This document shows positions 46,717 through 55,366 of a DNA stretch of 64,000 nucleotides, one piece after another. How positions within the stretch are numbered: position 1 is the stretch's first letter; every line of letters starts with the position of its first letter. The translations under genes and the position numbers were made by a program. The DNA comes from Pseudomonadota bacterium. GTDB lineage: Bacteria > Pseudomonadota > Alphaproteobacteria > Sphingomonadales > Sphingomonadaceae. The stretch is from assembly GCA_021849075.1 (NCBI GenBank), contig JAJZTH010000003.1, forward strand, positions 62,001 to 126,000, given 5' to 3'. The notes under the pieces are model-generated. The model was not told the origin of the DNA. It made no database searches and saw only the letters and a program-made list of their open reading frames with translations.

Positions 46717-46928
46717 CCGGAGAGATCGCTTTGGGCGGCATCTTCATCCCCACTTTGCTGTTGCTGGCGCTGGTTGCGCTGGTGCTGGCCTGGGTCGTCA
46801 CCCGCCTGATCGGCGCGGCCGGCCTCTATCGTTTCCTCGCCTATCGCGCGGCCGTGGACCTCAGCATCTTCGTGCTGATCCTTGGCGGCCTCGCCATCCT
46901 CGTCCCCACCCTTGGAATCCGTCTATGA
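46713..46928 (+). CDS. DUF1656 (AaeX-like) small membrane protein
   Basis: 71-aa protein with two hydrophobic segments (about 10-30 and 47-66). The DUF1656 features are EIALGGIFIPTLLLLALVAL and the GLYRFLAYRAAVDLSIFVL turn. It is always found between FUSC permease and HlyD genes, as here, with ATGA overlaps on both sides. Probably a small pump subunit; its role is not established. Confidence 0.9.
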   Translation: MTGEIALGGIFIPTLLLLALVALVLAWVVTRLIGAAGLYRFLAYRAAVDLSIFVLILGGLAILVPTLGIRL

Positions 46929-47842
46929 ACCGCCCAACCCTCAACAAAATGGCTACCGTGCTGATCCGCAGCGCCGCCACCATCGCCCTCGTCATCGCCG
47001 CGACAGCCGCAGCGATCTGGATGTGGAATCATTATGAGGGCAGCCCCTGGACCCGCGACGGGCGCGTGCGCGCCGATGTGGTGCGGGTGACGCCGGACAT
47101 TAGCGGCCTCGTCACATCGGTGGCGGTGCATGACAATCAGCTGGTGAAGGCGGGCGACCTGCTGTTCGTGATCGACACGCCGCGTTATTCGATGGCGCTG
47201 GAAGAATCCAACGCCCGGATCGCCAGCGCGCAGGCGACGCTGGGACAGGCTCGGCGTGAGGCGCGGCGCGACACGGCGCTGGGTGATCTGGTCGCGGCGG
47301 AAACCCATGAGCAGAATCTGGCCCGGGTCGAAACCGCACAGGCGGCGCTGGCCGAAGCCTATAGCGCGCGCGATGCCGCCGCGCTGAACCTGAAGCGCAC
47401 GAAGATCGTCGCGTCGGTCAATGGCGTCGTCACCAATCTGGACCTGCATCCGGGCGACTATGTCGGCGCGGGTGCCCAAGCGATGGCGCTGATCGACAGT
47501 GATTCCCTGCGGGTCGAGGGCTATTTCGAGGAAACCAAACTGCCGCTGATCTGCATCGGCGCGCCGGTGACGGTGCGGCTGATGGGCGAGGCGCAGGATG
47601 TGCATGGCCGGGTCGAAAGCATCGCCTATGGCATTAATGACGACAGTCGCAGCAATTCGGGCAATTTGCTGCCGTCGGTCGAGCCGACCTTTTCCTGGGT
47701 GCGGCTGGCCCAGCGCATTCCGGTGCGGGTGAAGCTGGAAAAGGTGCCGGCGGGGCTGCGCCTGATTTCCGGCCGCACCGCGACCGTGACGGTGCAACCG
47801 GCGGGCAAGGACGCCAAGCCGGGGGACTGCCGCCATGCGTAA
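46925..47842 (+). CDS. HlyD-family membrane-fusion adaptor of FUSC pump
   Basis: Periplasmic adaptor (305 aa; AaeA/EmrA-like) with one N-terminal membrane helix (about 13-35). The biotinyl-lipoyl-like part has GRVRADVVRVTPDISGLV and VHDNQLVKAGDLLFVIDTPRY. A short alpha-hairpin is at about 85-150, followed by VNGVVTNLDLHPGDYVGAG and a beta domain. It bridges the FUSC permease to the outer-membrane factor. The start overlaps the DUF1656 stop by ATGA and its end overlaps the NodT gene by eight bases. Confidence 0.91.
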   Translation: MNRPTLNKMATVLIRSAATIALVIAATAAAIWMWNHYEGSPWTRDGRVRADVVRVTPDISGLVTSVAVHDNQLVKAGDLLFVIDTPRYSMALEESNARIASAQATLGQARREARRDTALGDLVAAETHEQNLARVETAQAALAEAYSARDAAALNLKRTKIVASVNGVVTNLDLHPGDYVGAGAQAMALIDSDSLRVEGYFEETKLPLICIGAPVTVRLMGEAQDVHGRVESIAYGINDDSRSNSGNLLPSVEPTFSWVRLAQRIPVRVKLEKVPAGLRLISGRTATVTVQPAGKDAKPGDCRHA

Positions 47843-49235
47843 ATGCCTTTACGCGCCGCTGCTGGCGCTGAGCCTGGCCGCCTGCACCACCGCCGGGCCG
47901 GATTATCGCCCGCCCGAACAATCGGCCGCGACGACGCCGGGGGCGACCGGGGCCTTCCATTCGGCCCAGGGCGCGCAGTTCGCACAGGCGGATTTGCCCG
48001 ATCACTGGTGGCAGCTTTATGCCGATCCGCAACTCGATACGCTGGTGGAGCAGGCGCTGAGCGCCAATGCCGACCTGCGCAGCGCCGACGCCAATCTGGT
48101 GCGGGCGCAGGCGGTGCTGCGCGAAGCGCAGGCGGGCCGCGACATCACGACATCGATCAGCGGTGGCGAGACGATTGCCCGCGCGTCGGGCGTGTCGCAG
48201 CATCTGCCCGGCACGGTGGGTTATGATCTGGGGCTGGCGGCATCCTATCCGCTGGACCTGAACGGCCGGATCAAACGCGCGATCGAGGCGAGCGGGGCCG
48301 ATGTCGAGGCGGTGCGCGCGGCGCGCGACTATGTGCGCGTCAGCGTGGCGGCGGCCACGACGCAGGCCTATGCGCAGGTGTGCGCGGCCAATTACAACCT
48401 GACCGTCAACCGCAAGGTGGTGGCGTTGCAGCGCGACACGCTGAACGCGACGCGGCGGCTGGCCAGGGGCGGGCGCGGCACCGCGTTCGACGTCAGCCGG
48501 GCGCAGGCGGCGGTGGATGTGAGCGAGGCGGCGCTGCCCGGCTTTGCGGCGCAGCGGCAAAATGCGCTCTATCTGCTGGCGACGTTGCTGGGCCGGGCGC
48601 CCGCCGACTATCCGCGCGAGGTGGAGAATTGCGCGACGCTGCCGACGCTGGGCCAGCCCCTGCCGGTGGGCGATGGCGCGGCGCTGATCCGGCGGCGGCC
48701 CGACATAAGGCAGGCCGAACGCACCATTGCGGGCGATACGGCGCGGTTGGGCGTGGCGACGGCGGACCTCTATCCACAGGTTCGCATCGGTGGATCGGTG
48801 GGGCTGACCGGGCCGCTCAAGGATTTCGGATCAGGATCGGCGTTCGGCTTCAGCCTGGGGCCGTTGCTCAGTTGGAGCTTCCCCAACCGGCCGGTGGTGA
48901 AGGCGCAGATCGCGCAGGCCGATGCGCAGGTGCAGGCCGATCTGGCCGGCTTCGACGCATCGGTGCTGGAGGCGCTGCGCCAGACCGAGACGGCGCTGGA
49001 AACATACCGCCGCAATGCCGATCAGGCCGCCGCGCTGGACCGGGCGCGCGATAGCGCGGGCGTTTCGGCCGGGCAGGCGGGCAAGCTGTTCCGATTTGGC
49101 CGAGGCGATTTCCTGTCGCTGCTGGATGCGCAGCGCAGTCTGGCCAGCGCGGAAGCCTCCGCCGCCGCCGCACGGGCGCAACTGGTGCAGGATCAGATCG
49201 CCATATTCCTGGCGCTGGGCGGCGGCTGGTCCTAG
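47835..49235 (+). CDS. NodT-family outer-membrane factor lipoprotein (FUSC operon)
   Basis: TolC-like outer-membrane channel (466 aa) with lipobox LAAC at about residues 14-17, two outer-membrane-efflux repeats, and family motifs PDYRPPE, WWQLYADPQLDTLVEQALS, and RRRPDIRQAERTIAG in the middle. The trimer would form the exit duct for the FUSC-HlyD pump. It is the last gene of the operon, ending before a bidirectional terminator. A second NodT gene lies at 62169 with an RND pump; both end in a FLSLLDAQRS/FLNALTSQRS-type helix. Confidence 0.92.
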   Translation: MRKCLYAPLLALSLAACTTAGPDYRPPEQSAATTPGATGAFHSAQGAQFAQADLPDHWWQLYADPQLDTLVEQALSANADLRSADANLVRAQAVLREAQAGRDITTSISGGETIARASGVSQHLPGTVGYDLGLAASYPLDLNGRIKRAIEASGADVEAVRAARDYVRVSVAAATTQAYAQVCAANYNLTVNRKVVALQRDTLNATRRLARGGRGTAFDVSRAQAAVDVSEAALPGFAAQRQNALYLLATLLGRAPADYPREVENCATLPTLGQPLPVGDGAALIRRRPDIRQAERTIAGDTARLGVATADLYPQVRIGGSVGLTGPLKDFGSGSAFGFSLGPLLSWSFPNRPVVKAQIAQADAQVQADLAGFDASVLEALRQTETALETYRRNADQAAALDRARDSAGVSAGQAGKLFRFGRGDFLSLLDAQRSLASAEASAAAARAQLVQDQIAIFLALGGGWS

Positions 49236-49286
49236 GACCAATCGACATTCAGCCCTGGCGGGCTGCAAATGGCGAATTTCCGTACT

Positions 49287-49324
49287 TCCGGTGCTCACGT
49301 ACTTTGAGTACGCTGCGCTCCGGA
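49287..49324. repeat. Imperfect stem-loop repeat after efflux operon
   Basis: Arms 49287-49303 and 49307-49324 form an imperfect stem around a GTACT-TTG-AGTAC core. Flanking words TCCGGTGCTCACG and GCTGCGCTCCGGA are of the type recurring in intergenic stem-loops of many proteobacterial genomes. No T-run. It lies in the 245-base NodT-bamE gap, which otherwise holds the bidirectional terminator. Confidence 0.45.
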
Positions 49325-49400
49325 TCACGAAAATCCACCATTTTCGCTCCGCCATCATCTGAATGTCTATCGGCCCCATAAGCCGCAGATCGGCAGCATT

Positions 49401-49445
49401 GCAAAAAGGGGGCGATCCGACTGTTGCGGATCGCCCCCTTTTTGC
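49401..49445. terminator. Bidirectional terminator between NodT and bamE genes
   Basis: A 19-bp perfect stem, GCAAAAAGGGGGCGATCCG (49401-49419) with 49427-49445, has a 7-base loop. T5 lies in one direction and A5 in the other, so it can stop both the efflux operon and bamE transcripts. Confidence 0.93.
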
Positions 49446-49480
49446 GTGGTGCGTTTTGCGCTGGCCTGCGGCGAGACAGC

Positions 49481-49996
49481 TTAGCTGCCGTTCGGGCCGC
49501 CGCCGGGGCTGCCGGCGCCACCGCCGCCGCCCATGCCGCCGGCGCCGACCGCGCCGATATTGCCGAAAATCTCGTCAAACAGGCTGCGATGGCGGCCCAG
49601 CGTCGGCGTCTTGTCGCCCGTGGGCGAGATATGGGCGACCTGCTCCAGCCCCATGCGATCAACCGCCGCGACATTGCCGGCAGGATCGAAGCGCACGCGC
49701 AGCACCGTCTGGTCCACCGGCTTGGGATTGGAAAAGGCCAGCGCGCGCATGTTGCGCGACACATAATACCAGTCCTGCTCGCCAAACTGCGACACGAAGC
49801 TGGGGCGGCCCAGCGTGCCTTCCACCGAGGCGCGATTGTCGATGCCGGGCTGAACCGAGTCCACCAGCAGCTTGTCGACCTGATAGCCCTGATGCGTGCG
49901 CAGACGGGTGCAGGCCGATGTGCCGAGCAGCAGCGCGCTGAGGCCGATGGCGATCATCACGCGCCCACGGCGGGAATGGCGGCTGAACTGAGGCAT
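49481..49996 (-). CDS. bamE: BamE/SmpA/OmlA-family outer-membrane lipoprotein
   Basis: Lipoprotein (171 aa) of the outer-membrane-protein assembly complex. The lipobox is LLGTSAC near residue 29. The SmpA/OmlA domain has GYQVDKLLVDSVQPGIDNRASVEGTLGRPS and DWYYVSRNMRALAF. The C-terminal about 30 residues are a Gly-rich tail (GAGGMGGGGGAG), an extension common in sphingomonads but not in E. coli. The frame is open 61 codons upstream; the ATG with AGGAG six bases before it and the signal peptide fix the start. Divergent from the chaperone gene. Confidence 0.9.
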   Translation of the reverse strand: MPQFSRHSRRGRVMIAIGLSALLLGTSACTRLRTHQGYQVDKLLVDSVQPGIDNRASVEGTLGRPSFVSQFGEQDWYYVSRNMRALAFSNPKPVDQTVLRVRFDPAGNVAAVDRMGLEQVAHISPTGDKTPTLGRHRSLFDEIFGNIGAVGAGGMGGGGGAGSPGGGPNGS

Positions 49997-50159
49997 GAAC
50001 TTCTCCTGCGGGGGTTTGCCCGCGAACCCAAGAAACCTGATGTCGCCATTGCATTGGCGGACGCAGCGATCAATATGGAAATGCGCGTGCCCCGGCAAGG
50101 GGCGCATAATATCGGACGGCGCGCCGCCGCCCGATCCGTCTGGAAAAAGCCGCAAGCCG

Positions 50160-50684
50160 ATGACCCGTTCGCCTTCCATCCTCCAGCGCCTGTTTGGCCG
50201 CAGCGACCCGCGCGAGGGCCTGCATCCGCTTTACCACGCCATCGTCGCGGAGGGACGGCAGCCGCACTGGTATCTGGACGGGGCGGTGCCCGACACGCTG
50301 GATGGGCGGTTCGACATGATCGTCGCCATATTGGCGCAGGTGCTGATCCGGCTGGAGCAGCAGGGCGCCGCGCAGGAGAGCGTATGGCTGACCGAGCTGT
50401 TCGTCGACGATATGGACGGGCAGTTGCGGCAGGAGGGGATTGGCGATGTCGTCGTCGGCAAGCATGTCGGCCGGATGATGAGCGCGCTGGGCGGGCGCAT
50501 CAGCGCCTATCGCGACGCCTTGACCGGAGAAGGGGATTTTGCTGAGGCGCTGCGCCGCAACCTCTATCGCGGCGCGCCGGTGGCGGACGGAGCGATCGCG
50601 CATGTCGAGAGCGCGTTGCGGACGCGCTGGACGCGGCTGGGGTGCCTGACGCGCGACGCATTGCTCGCGGGAGATATGGGATGA
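50160..50684 (+). CDS. Ubiquinol-cytochrome c chaperone (CBP3 family)
   Basis: Assembly chaperone (174 aa) for the cytochrome bc1 complex, related to mitochondrial CBP3/UQCC1. Family features: LFGRSDPREGLHPLYHAIVAEGRQPHWY at about 12-38, DGRFDMIVAILAQVLIRLE, TELFVDDMDGQLRQEGIGDVVVGKHV. The order bamE (divergent), this gene, DUF177 is the usual alphaproteobacterial arrangement. Stop overlaps the DUF177 start by ATGA. Confidence 0.91.
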   Translation: MTRSPSILQRLFGRSDPREGLHPLYHAIVAEGRQPHWYLDGAVPDTLDGRFDMIVAILAQVLIRLEQQGAAQESVWLTELFVDDMDGQLRQEGIGDVVVGKHVGRMMSALGGRISAYRDALTGEGDFAEALRRNLYRGAPVADGAIAHVESALRTRWTRLGCLTRDALLAGDMG

Positions 50685-51205
50685 ACATGAACGTCGAATT
50701 TTCCCGCCCGGTGAAGGCGGACCAGATCAAGCGCCTGACCGGCGACACCCACATCGTCGCCGATGACGCCGAGCGCGCGGCGCTGGCCCGGCGGTTCGGC
50801 CTGTCGGCGCTGGACCGGCTGGAGGCGGACTATGCGCTGACGCAAGAGGATGGCGCGATCATGGCGCGCGGGCGGGTAAGAGCGGCGCTGGCCCAGCCCT
50901 GCGTCGCGACCGGCGTGCCGGTGCCCGAAACGATCGACAGCGATTTCCTGCTGCGCTTCGTGGTGGAGGGCGAGGATGCGCCCGAGGGCGAGGAGCTGGA
51001 GTTGGACGCGGAGGATTGCGACACGATCGGCTATGACGGGCAGGTCGTGGATATGGGCGAGGCGGTGGCCGAGACGATGGCGCTGGCGATGACGCCCTAT
51101 CCCCGTGCGCCAGACGCCGATGCCTATCTCAAGGAGGCGGGCGTATTGAGCGAGGAGCAGGCCAGCCCCTTTGCCGCGCTGCTGGGCCTGAAAGACAAGA
51201 AGTAG
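50681..51205 (+). CDS. DUF177/YceD-family protein
   Basis: 174-aa cytosolic protein of the DUF177 (YceD) family, which in E. coli and plastids is linked to 23S rRNA accumulation. The core is QPCVATGVPVPETIDSDFLLRFV, in place of the CxxC pair of some members; only one Cys remains there. The acidic middle is GEDAPEGEELELDAEDCDTI and the C-terminus DAYLKEAGVL...SPFAALLGLKDKK is typical. The usual downstream partners rpmF or plsX-fabH are absent here. Start set by ATGA overlap. Confidence 0.87.
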   Translation: MNMNVEFSRPVKADQIKRLTGDTHIVADDAERAALARRFGLSALDRLEADYALTQEDGAIMARGRVRAALAQPCVATGVPVPETIDSDFLLRFVVEGEDAPEGEELELDAEDCDTIGYDGQVVDMGEAVAETMALAMTPYPRAPDADAYLKEAGVLSEEQASPFAALLGLKDKK

Positions 51206-51211
51206 GAAAAG

Positions 51212-51766
51212 ATGCGCGCGCTTTTGCTGATGATGGCGGCGACGGCATCGGTCGCGCAGGCCGGGACGCCGCCCGCGCGCTGGGCGGCGGGGACGCCGCT
51301 GATCGGTGAAGGCGTGGCGCGCAGCCAGTGGGACATGGCGGAAAACCGGGCGCAATGCGCGCCACTGGCGTTAACGTCGGACGGCGGCGTGCGGGGCAAG
51401 GCGCGGCCAGCGAGCTTCGGCGGCGGCTGGGCGGTGGCGTTCGACCTGCCGGGCGTGCGCAGCGCCTATGGCTTTGCCGGCACCGGACTGTTGCCGCAGG
51501 ATGATCAACCGGCAAGCTGGCAGCGCGACCGGCTGACGCGGCAATGGCCGCATATGCGCGATCTGGCCGCCCTGCCCGCGCCGTCCTTCGCCGGCTATGG
51601 CGTGGTGGGCGCGGAGCCTTATCCCGCCGACAATGTGGCGGGTAAGCGGCTCCATTCGCTGGCCTATCTGCGGGTCGGCGGGCAGCGTTGCACCTATAAT
51701 GTGTGGAGCCGGATCAGCCGGGCGCATCTGGAGACGGTGCTGGACAATCTGCGCCTGGTCGACTGA
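51212..51766 (+). CDS. Exported protein of unknown function
   Basis: 184-aa protein with a signal peptide of about 17 residues (MRALLLMMAATASVAQA). The mature part has no recognised catalytic motif. It contains FGGGWAVAFDLPGVRSAYGFAGTG, a mid Trp-rich stretch (RQWPHMRDLAAL) and a C-terminal CTYNVWSRISRAHLETVLDNLRLV. Two cysteines (one early, one late) could pair in the periplasm. It follows the DUF177 gene by six bases, so it probably belongs to the same transcript; GGAAAAG precedes its ATG. Confidence 0.72.
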   Translation: MRALLLMMAATASVAQAGTPPARWAAGTPLIGEGVARSQWDMAENRAQCAPLALTSDGGVRGKARPASFGGGWAVAFDLPGVRSAYGFAGTGLLPQDDQPASWQRDRLTRQWPHMRDLAALPAPSFAGYGVVGAEPYPADNVAGKRLHSLAYLRVGGQRCTYNVWSRISRAHLETVLDNLRLVD

Positions 51767-51817
51767 TCCGCATCAGGGTGTTTCCCTTTCGTTCCCGTTC
51801 GTGGCATAGCGGCCGCC

Positions 51818-52897
51818 ATGGAATCGAGCCTGCGCAAGATCATCCATATCGACATGGACGCCTTTTATGCGTCGGTGGAGCAGCGCGACAATGCGTCGTT
51901 GCGCGGGCTGCCGATCGCGGTGGGCGGCGGCGGGCCGCGCGGGGTGGTGGCGACATGCAGTTATGAAGCGCGCAAATTCGGCGTGCGATCCGCGATGCCG
52001 GGCGCGCGGGCGCGCAGGCTGTGCCCCGACCTGCTGTTCGTGAAGCCCCGGTTCGAGGTGTATCGCGCCGTATCGGCGCAGGTGCGCGATATCTTCAGCC
52101 GCTTTACCGACATGATCCAGCCCCTGTCGCTGGACGAAGCCTATCTGGACGTGACGGTGAACAAGCCGGGCATCGCATCGGCGACGATGATCGCGCAGGA
52201 GATACGGCGGATGATCCGCGCGGAGACGGGCCTGACCGCATCGGCCGGCGTGTCCTATAACAAGCTGATCGCCAAGCTGGCGTCGGACCAGAACAAGCCC
52301 GACGGCGTCTGCGTCGTGCGGCCGAGCGAGGGCGCGGCCTTCATCGCCGCCATGCCGGTGCGGCGCATCCATGGCGTGGGTCCGGTGACGGCGCAGCGCA
52401 TGAAGGAACTGGGGATCGAGACGGGCGCGGACCTGCGGATGCGCGACATGCGCTTTCTTCAGGCGCATTTCGGCAGTTCGGCCGACTATTATTATCGCGC
52501 GTCGCGCGGCGAGGATGATCGCCCGGTGCGCGAGCGGCAGGAACGCAAGTCGGTAAGCGTGGAGGACACATTTTTCGACGATCTGGTGGAGAAGGAGGCG
52601 CTGGTCGCCGAACTGGACCGCATCGCCATCAATTTGTGGACCCGGATAGAGCGGGCGCAGGCATGGGGGCGGACGGTGGTGCTGAAGATCAAATTCGCCG
52701 ATTTCCGCATCATCACCCGATCGCGCAGCTTTGCCGCGCCGGTGCGGTCGCCCGATTTGCTGGCGCAGGCGGGGCGCGAATTGCTGCTGGCGCAATTGCC
52801 GCTGCGCATGGGCGCGCGCCTGCTGGGGCTGGGCGTGCATAATCTGGCGGGAGAAGAAACGCAGGAGGCGGACGGGCAATTGCCGTTGGCGCTGTGA
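51818..52897 (+). CDS. dinB: DNA polymerase IV (Y family)
   Basis: Translesion polymerase (359 aa). Catalytic motifs: IIHIDMDAFYASVEQRDN (first metal Asp, steric-gate Phe/Tyr region), CSYEARKFGVRSAMPG, and SLDEAYLDVT (Asp-Glu pair). The thumb has the HhH in VRRIHGVGPVTAQRMKELGI, and the little finger starts near RKSVSVEDTFFDDL. Length is normal for DinB, but it lacks an extended beta-clamp tail beyond ETQEADGQLPLAL. No LexA box was recognised in the 51-base gap before it. Confidence 0.94.
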   Translation: MESSLRKIIHIDMDAFYASVEQRDNASLRGLPIAVGGGGPRGVVATCSYEARKFGVRSAMPGARARRLCPDLLFVKPRFEVYRAVSAQVRDIFSRFTDMIQPLSLDEAYLDVTVNKPGIASATMIAQEIRRMIRAETGLTASAGVSYNKLIAKLASDQNKPDGVCVVRPSEGAAFIAAMPVRRIHGVGPVTAQRMKELGIETGADLRMRDMRFLQAHFGSSADYYYRASRGEDDRPVRERQERKSVSVEDTFFDDLVEKEALVAELDRIAINLWTRIERAQAWGRTVVLKIKFADFRIITRSRSFAAPVRSPDLLAQAGRELLLAQLPLRMGARLLGLGVHNLAGEETQEADGQLPLAL

Positions 52898-53220
52898 GGC
52901 GGTGATGCGCCGCTATCCCCCACGCGAAGCGAAAGAAAATGACCAACTATGCCGGTTTGTCTGGCGCTGGGCAGTCGGGTAACAGCTATTATCGCAGTGT
53001 GAACACCATCTCCAGGGATGCGTGTTGGAGATTGTCAGCCATGGCATTGAGAATGGGCCGCTAAGCGGCGGCTATGCCTGATCCAACATACTGGATCAGG
53101 ATGGCCATGACATGTATAGCGGCGTTGGCAGAATGGCACGATATTGATACGCAATGTCACCAACACCCACTATCTTAACTGTCTGATGTGGGACCAAGCT
53201 GAGCGTGGAGTTTTGAGGCG
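52898..53220. other. Non-coding gap with hairpin, no gene recognised
   Basis: This 323-base stretch separates dinB from the DUF3649 gene. It is visibly less GC-rich than its surroundings and has no convincing coding frame. It holds a 9-bp inverted repeat CCTGATCCA-ACATAC-TGGATCAGG (53077-53100), preceded by a short GCCGCT/AGCGGC stem. AT-rich patches such as GATATTGATACG near 53140 are only loosely Fur-box-like. It may carry the promoter of the iron-related operon that follows. Confidence 0.4.
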
Positions 53221-53526
53221 ATGACGGCCGGGGCGAAGCCGCGACACAAGGGATGGCGCTATCGCGCCAATGTGGCGCTGCGGATATTGGCCGGAACGGC
53301 GGGGACCTATCTGGTCGCGGCGCTGGCGGCGGCGATGCTGGCCCGCATCCTGCCGATGAGCCGGGCCGAGGCGGTGACGACCGGCACGATGATCGCCTTT
53401 GCAATCGCGCCCGGAGTCGTCGTCTGGGCCTTTCTGGCGCGCGGGCCGTGGCGCGCGCTGGCGGGCGTGGGCATTGCGGCGCTGGCGCTGGGCGGGGTCG
53501 CCTGGCTGGCGGGGGCGCCGGTATGA
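53221..53526 (+). CDS. DUF3649 small membrane protein
   Basis: 101-aa integral membrane protein with three hydrophobic segments. It fits the DUF3649 family found at the head of siderophore-uptake accessory operons, by ILAGTAGTYLVAALAAAMLA and MSRAEAVTTGTMIAFAIAPGVVVWAFLARGPWRAL. Stop overlaps the PepSY gene start by ATGA. Probably iron-regulated with the next two genes, although no receptor gene precedes it here. Confidence 0.83.
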   Translation: MTAGAKPRHKGWRYRANVALRILAGTAGTYLVAALAAAMLARILPMSRAEAVTTGTMIAFAIAPGVVVWAFLARGPWRALAGVGIAALALGGVAWLAGAPV

Positions 53527-55043
53527 GCGCAGGCAATAGCGGGACCAGCGCCATGATCCGCGAAGGCGCGCGCCAGTCCATGGCCTGGCTGCATGGCTGG
53601 ACCGGGCTGTTGCTGGGCCATATCCTGTTCGTCATGTGCCTGGCCGGCACGCTGAGCGTGTTCAAGCCGGAAATCAGCCGCTGGATGCGGCCCGAGGTCA
53701 GCGCCCCGGCCGATCCGGCAGGCGCGATCGTGGCGGCGACGACATGGCTGTCCGCCAACACAAAGGGGGCGACCGGCTGGTATCTGTCCGCGCCCGATGG
53801 CCGGTCCAACACGGTCGAGGCGACCTATGACAGCGATGGCGCCTATTTCAGCCGGGCGCTCGATCCGGTGCGCGGCGCGCCGGTCGCGCGCGACACGCTG
53901 GGCGGGGAATTTTTCTATCGCCTCCATTTCGAGCTGCAAATCCCTTATCCCTGGGGGCGGCTGCTCGCGTCGCTGGCGGCGATGCTGATGCTGGTGGCGA
54001 TCGTCACCGGGATCATCGCGCACAAGCGCTTCTTCAAGGACATCTTCACCTTTCGCCCGGCCAAGGGGCAGCGCAGCTGGCTGGACGGGCATAATGCGCT
54101 GGGCGTCCTCTCCCTGCCGTTTCACATCATGATCACTTTTACCGGATTGCTGACATTGGCGTCGCTCAGCCTGCCCTGGGGGATGACGGCGGCCTATGGC
54201 GAGGATCTGGTTACGCTCTACAGCGATATGACGCCGGGCGCGGTCAGCCGCGCGGCGAGCGGGACGAAAGCGCCACTGGCCCCGATCGCGCCGATGCTGG
54301 CGCAGGCGGAACGCTATTTCGATGCCCCGGTCGGCCGGGCCTATATATTCAATCCCGGCGATGCGGCGGCGGTCGTGACCCTCTATCCAGTGGAGCAACG
54401 CGCGATCGGCTATCTGCCCGCCGAAATGAGTTTCGACGGGGCGACCGGAAAGTTGCTGAAGGCATGGACCGAGGATCGCGCAGGCATGCGGACCTATCAG
54501 ACCGTCTATGGCCTGCACATGGCGCATTTCGCGCCGCTGCTGACGCGCTGGCTCTATTTTCTGGGCGGCGCGATGCTGACGCTGGCGATCGCCAGCGGCA
54601 TGCTGCTGTGGATCGTCAAACGGCGCGAGCGTGCGCCCTTGTCGATCGGCAACAAGGTGCTGGAGCGGCTGAATGTCGGCGGGCTGATGGGCGCGGCGAT
54701 CGGCATGGCCGCCTTCCCGATCGCCAATCGGCTGCTGCCGCTGGCGATGGCGGGGCGGGCCGAGGCCGAAGTGTCGGTCGCGCTGTGGAGCGCGGCGGCG
54801 GCGCTGCTGGCGGGGCTGGTGCTGCCGCCGGCGATCGGCTGGCCATTGCTGATGGGGGTGCTGGCGCTGTGCTGCGCGCTGGCGGCGCTGCTGGGACCGA
54901 TCTGGGCGAGCGATATGGTGCTGGCGACCGGCAATGCGATGTTGCTGGCGACGGCCATGGCGCTGGCGATGCTGGTGTGGTGGCGGCAAGTGCGCCGCAA
55001 GCCCGCGCCTGCGCCCGCCCGCCGCCGGAAGGCCCCGGCATGA
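53523..55043 (+). CDS. PepSY-associated transmembrane protein (PiuB-like)
   Basis: 506-aa inner-membrane protein with about six membrane helices and periplasmic PepSY-type domains. Features: SMAWLHGWTGLLLGHILFVMCLAGTLSVF with conserved His in the first helix, FHFELQIPYPWGR-type loop with histidines, LDGHNALGVLSLPFHIMITFTGL and VYGLHMAHFAPLLTRWLYFLGG. The repeated helix-embedded histidines suggest haem or metal/electron transfer, and related proteins reduce ferric siderophores. Coupled by ATGA to both neighbours. Confidence 0.88.
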   Translation: MSAGNSGTSAMIREGARQSMAWLHGWTGLLLGHILFVMCLAGTLSVFKPEISRWMRPEVSAPADPAGAIVAATTWLSANTKGATGWYLSAPDGRSNTVEATYDSDGAYFSRALDPVRGAPVARDTLGGEFFYRLHFELQIPYPWGRLLASLAAMLMLVAIVTGIIAHKRFFKDIFTFRPAKGQRSWLDGHNALGVLSLPFHIMITFTGLLTLASLSLPWGMTAAYGEDLVTLYSDMTPGAVSRAASGTKAPLAPIAPMLAQAERYFDAPVGRAYIFNPGDAAAVVTLYPVEQRAIGYLPAEMSFDGATGKLLKAWTEDRAGMRTYQTVYGLHMAHFAPLLTRWLYFLGGAMLTLAIASGMLLWIVKRRERAPLSIGNKVLERLNVGGLMGAAIGMAAFPIANRLLPLAMAGRAEAEVSVALWSAAAALLAGLVLPPAIGWPLLMGVLALCCALAALLGPIWASDMVLATGNAMLLATAMALAMLVWWRQVRRKPAPAPARRRKAPA

Positions 55044-55366
55044 TGCTGACGGCGGGTCTTCTTTACCTTGCCCTGTTCGCGCTTGCCGCGCGGATGCAGC
55101 GGCATAAGCCGGTGCTGCTGGACGCATGGCAGCGCCGGCCCCTTGTCGCGCATCTGGAGATGGCGGGCTGGGCGCTGCTGGCGCTGTCGCTGCTCAGCCT
55201 GGGGCTGGCGGCCGATCCGGGCAAGGCGCTGGTGACATGGGTGGGGCTGCTGGCGTTGCTGTGCGGGGCGATCATGCTGGGCATGACCTATCGCCCTGCC
55301 CTGCCGCGCATCGGCGTGCCGGTGGCGGCGCTGATGATCCCGTTGGGATTGATGAGCCTTTTCTGA
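55040..55366 (+). CDS. DUF3325 small membrane protein
   Basis: 108-aa protein with three to four hydrophobic segments. It matches DUF3325 by MLTAGLLYLALFALAARMQRHK, HLEMAGWALLALSLL and LGMTYRPALPRIGVPVAAL. It is the usual third member after DUF3649 and PepSY genes. The ATG is in the ATGA overlap. The stop codon lies inside the left arm of a perfect inverted repeat. Confidence 0.84.
   Translation: MMLTAGLLYLALFALAARMQRHKPVLLDAWQRRPLVAHLEMAGWALLALSLLSLGLAADPGKALVTWVGLLALLCGAIMLGMTYRPALPRIGVPVAALMIPLGLMSLF

Noticed and set aside
53140..53160. Fur box before the DUF3649 gene
   Set aside because: GATATTGATACG-like sequence matches the consensus too poorly to call.
53307..55127. 606-codon minus-strand frame opposite the PepSY protein
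   Set aside because: Shadow; no motif, and the plus-strand operon is coupled by two ATGA overlaps.
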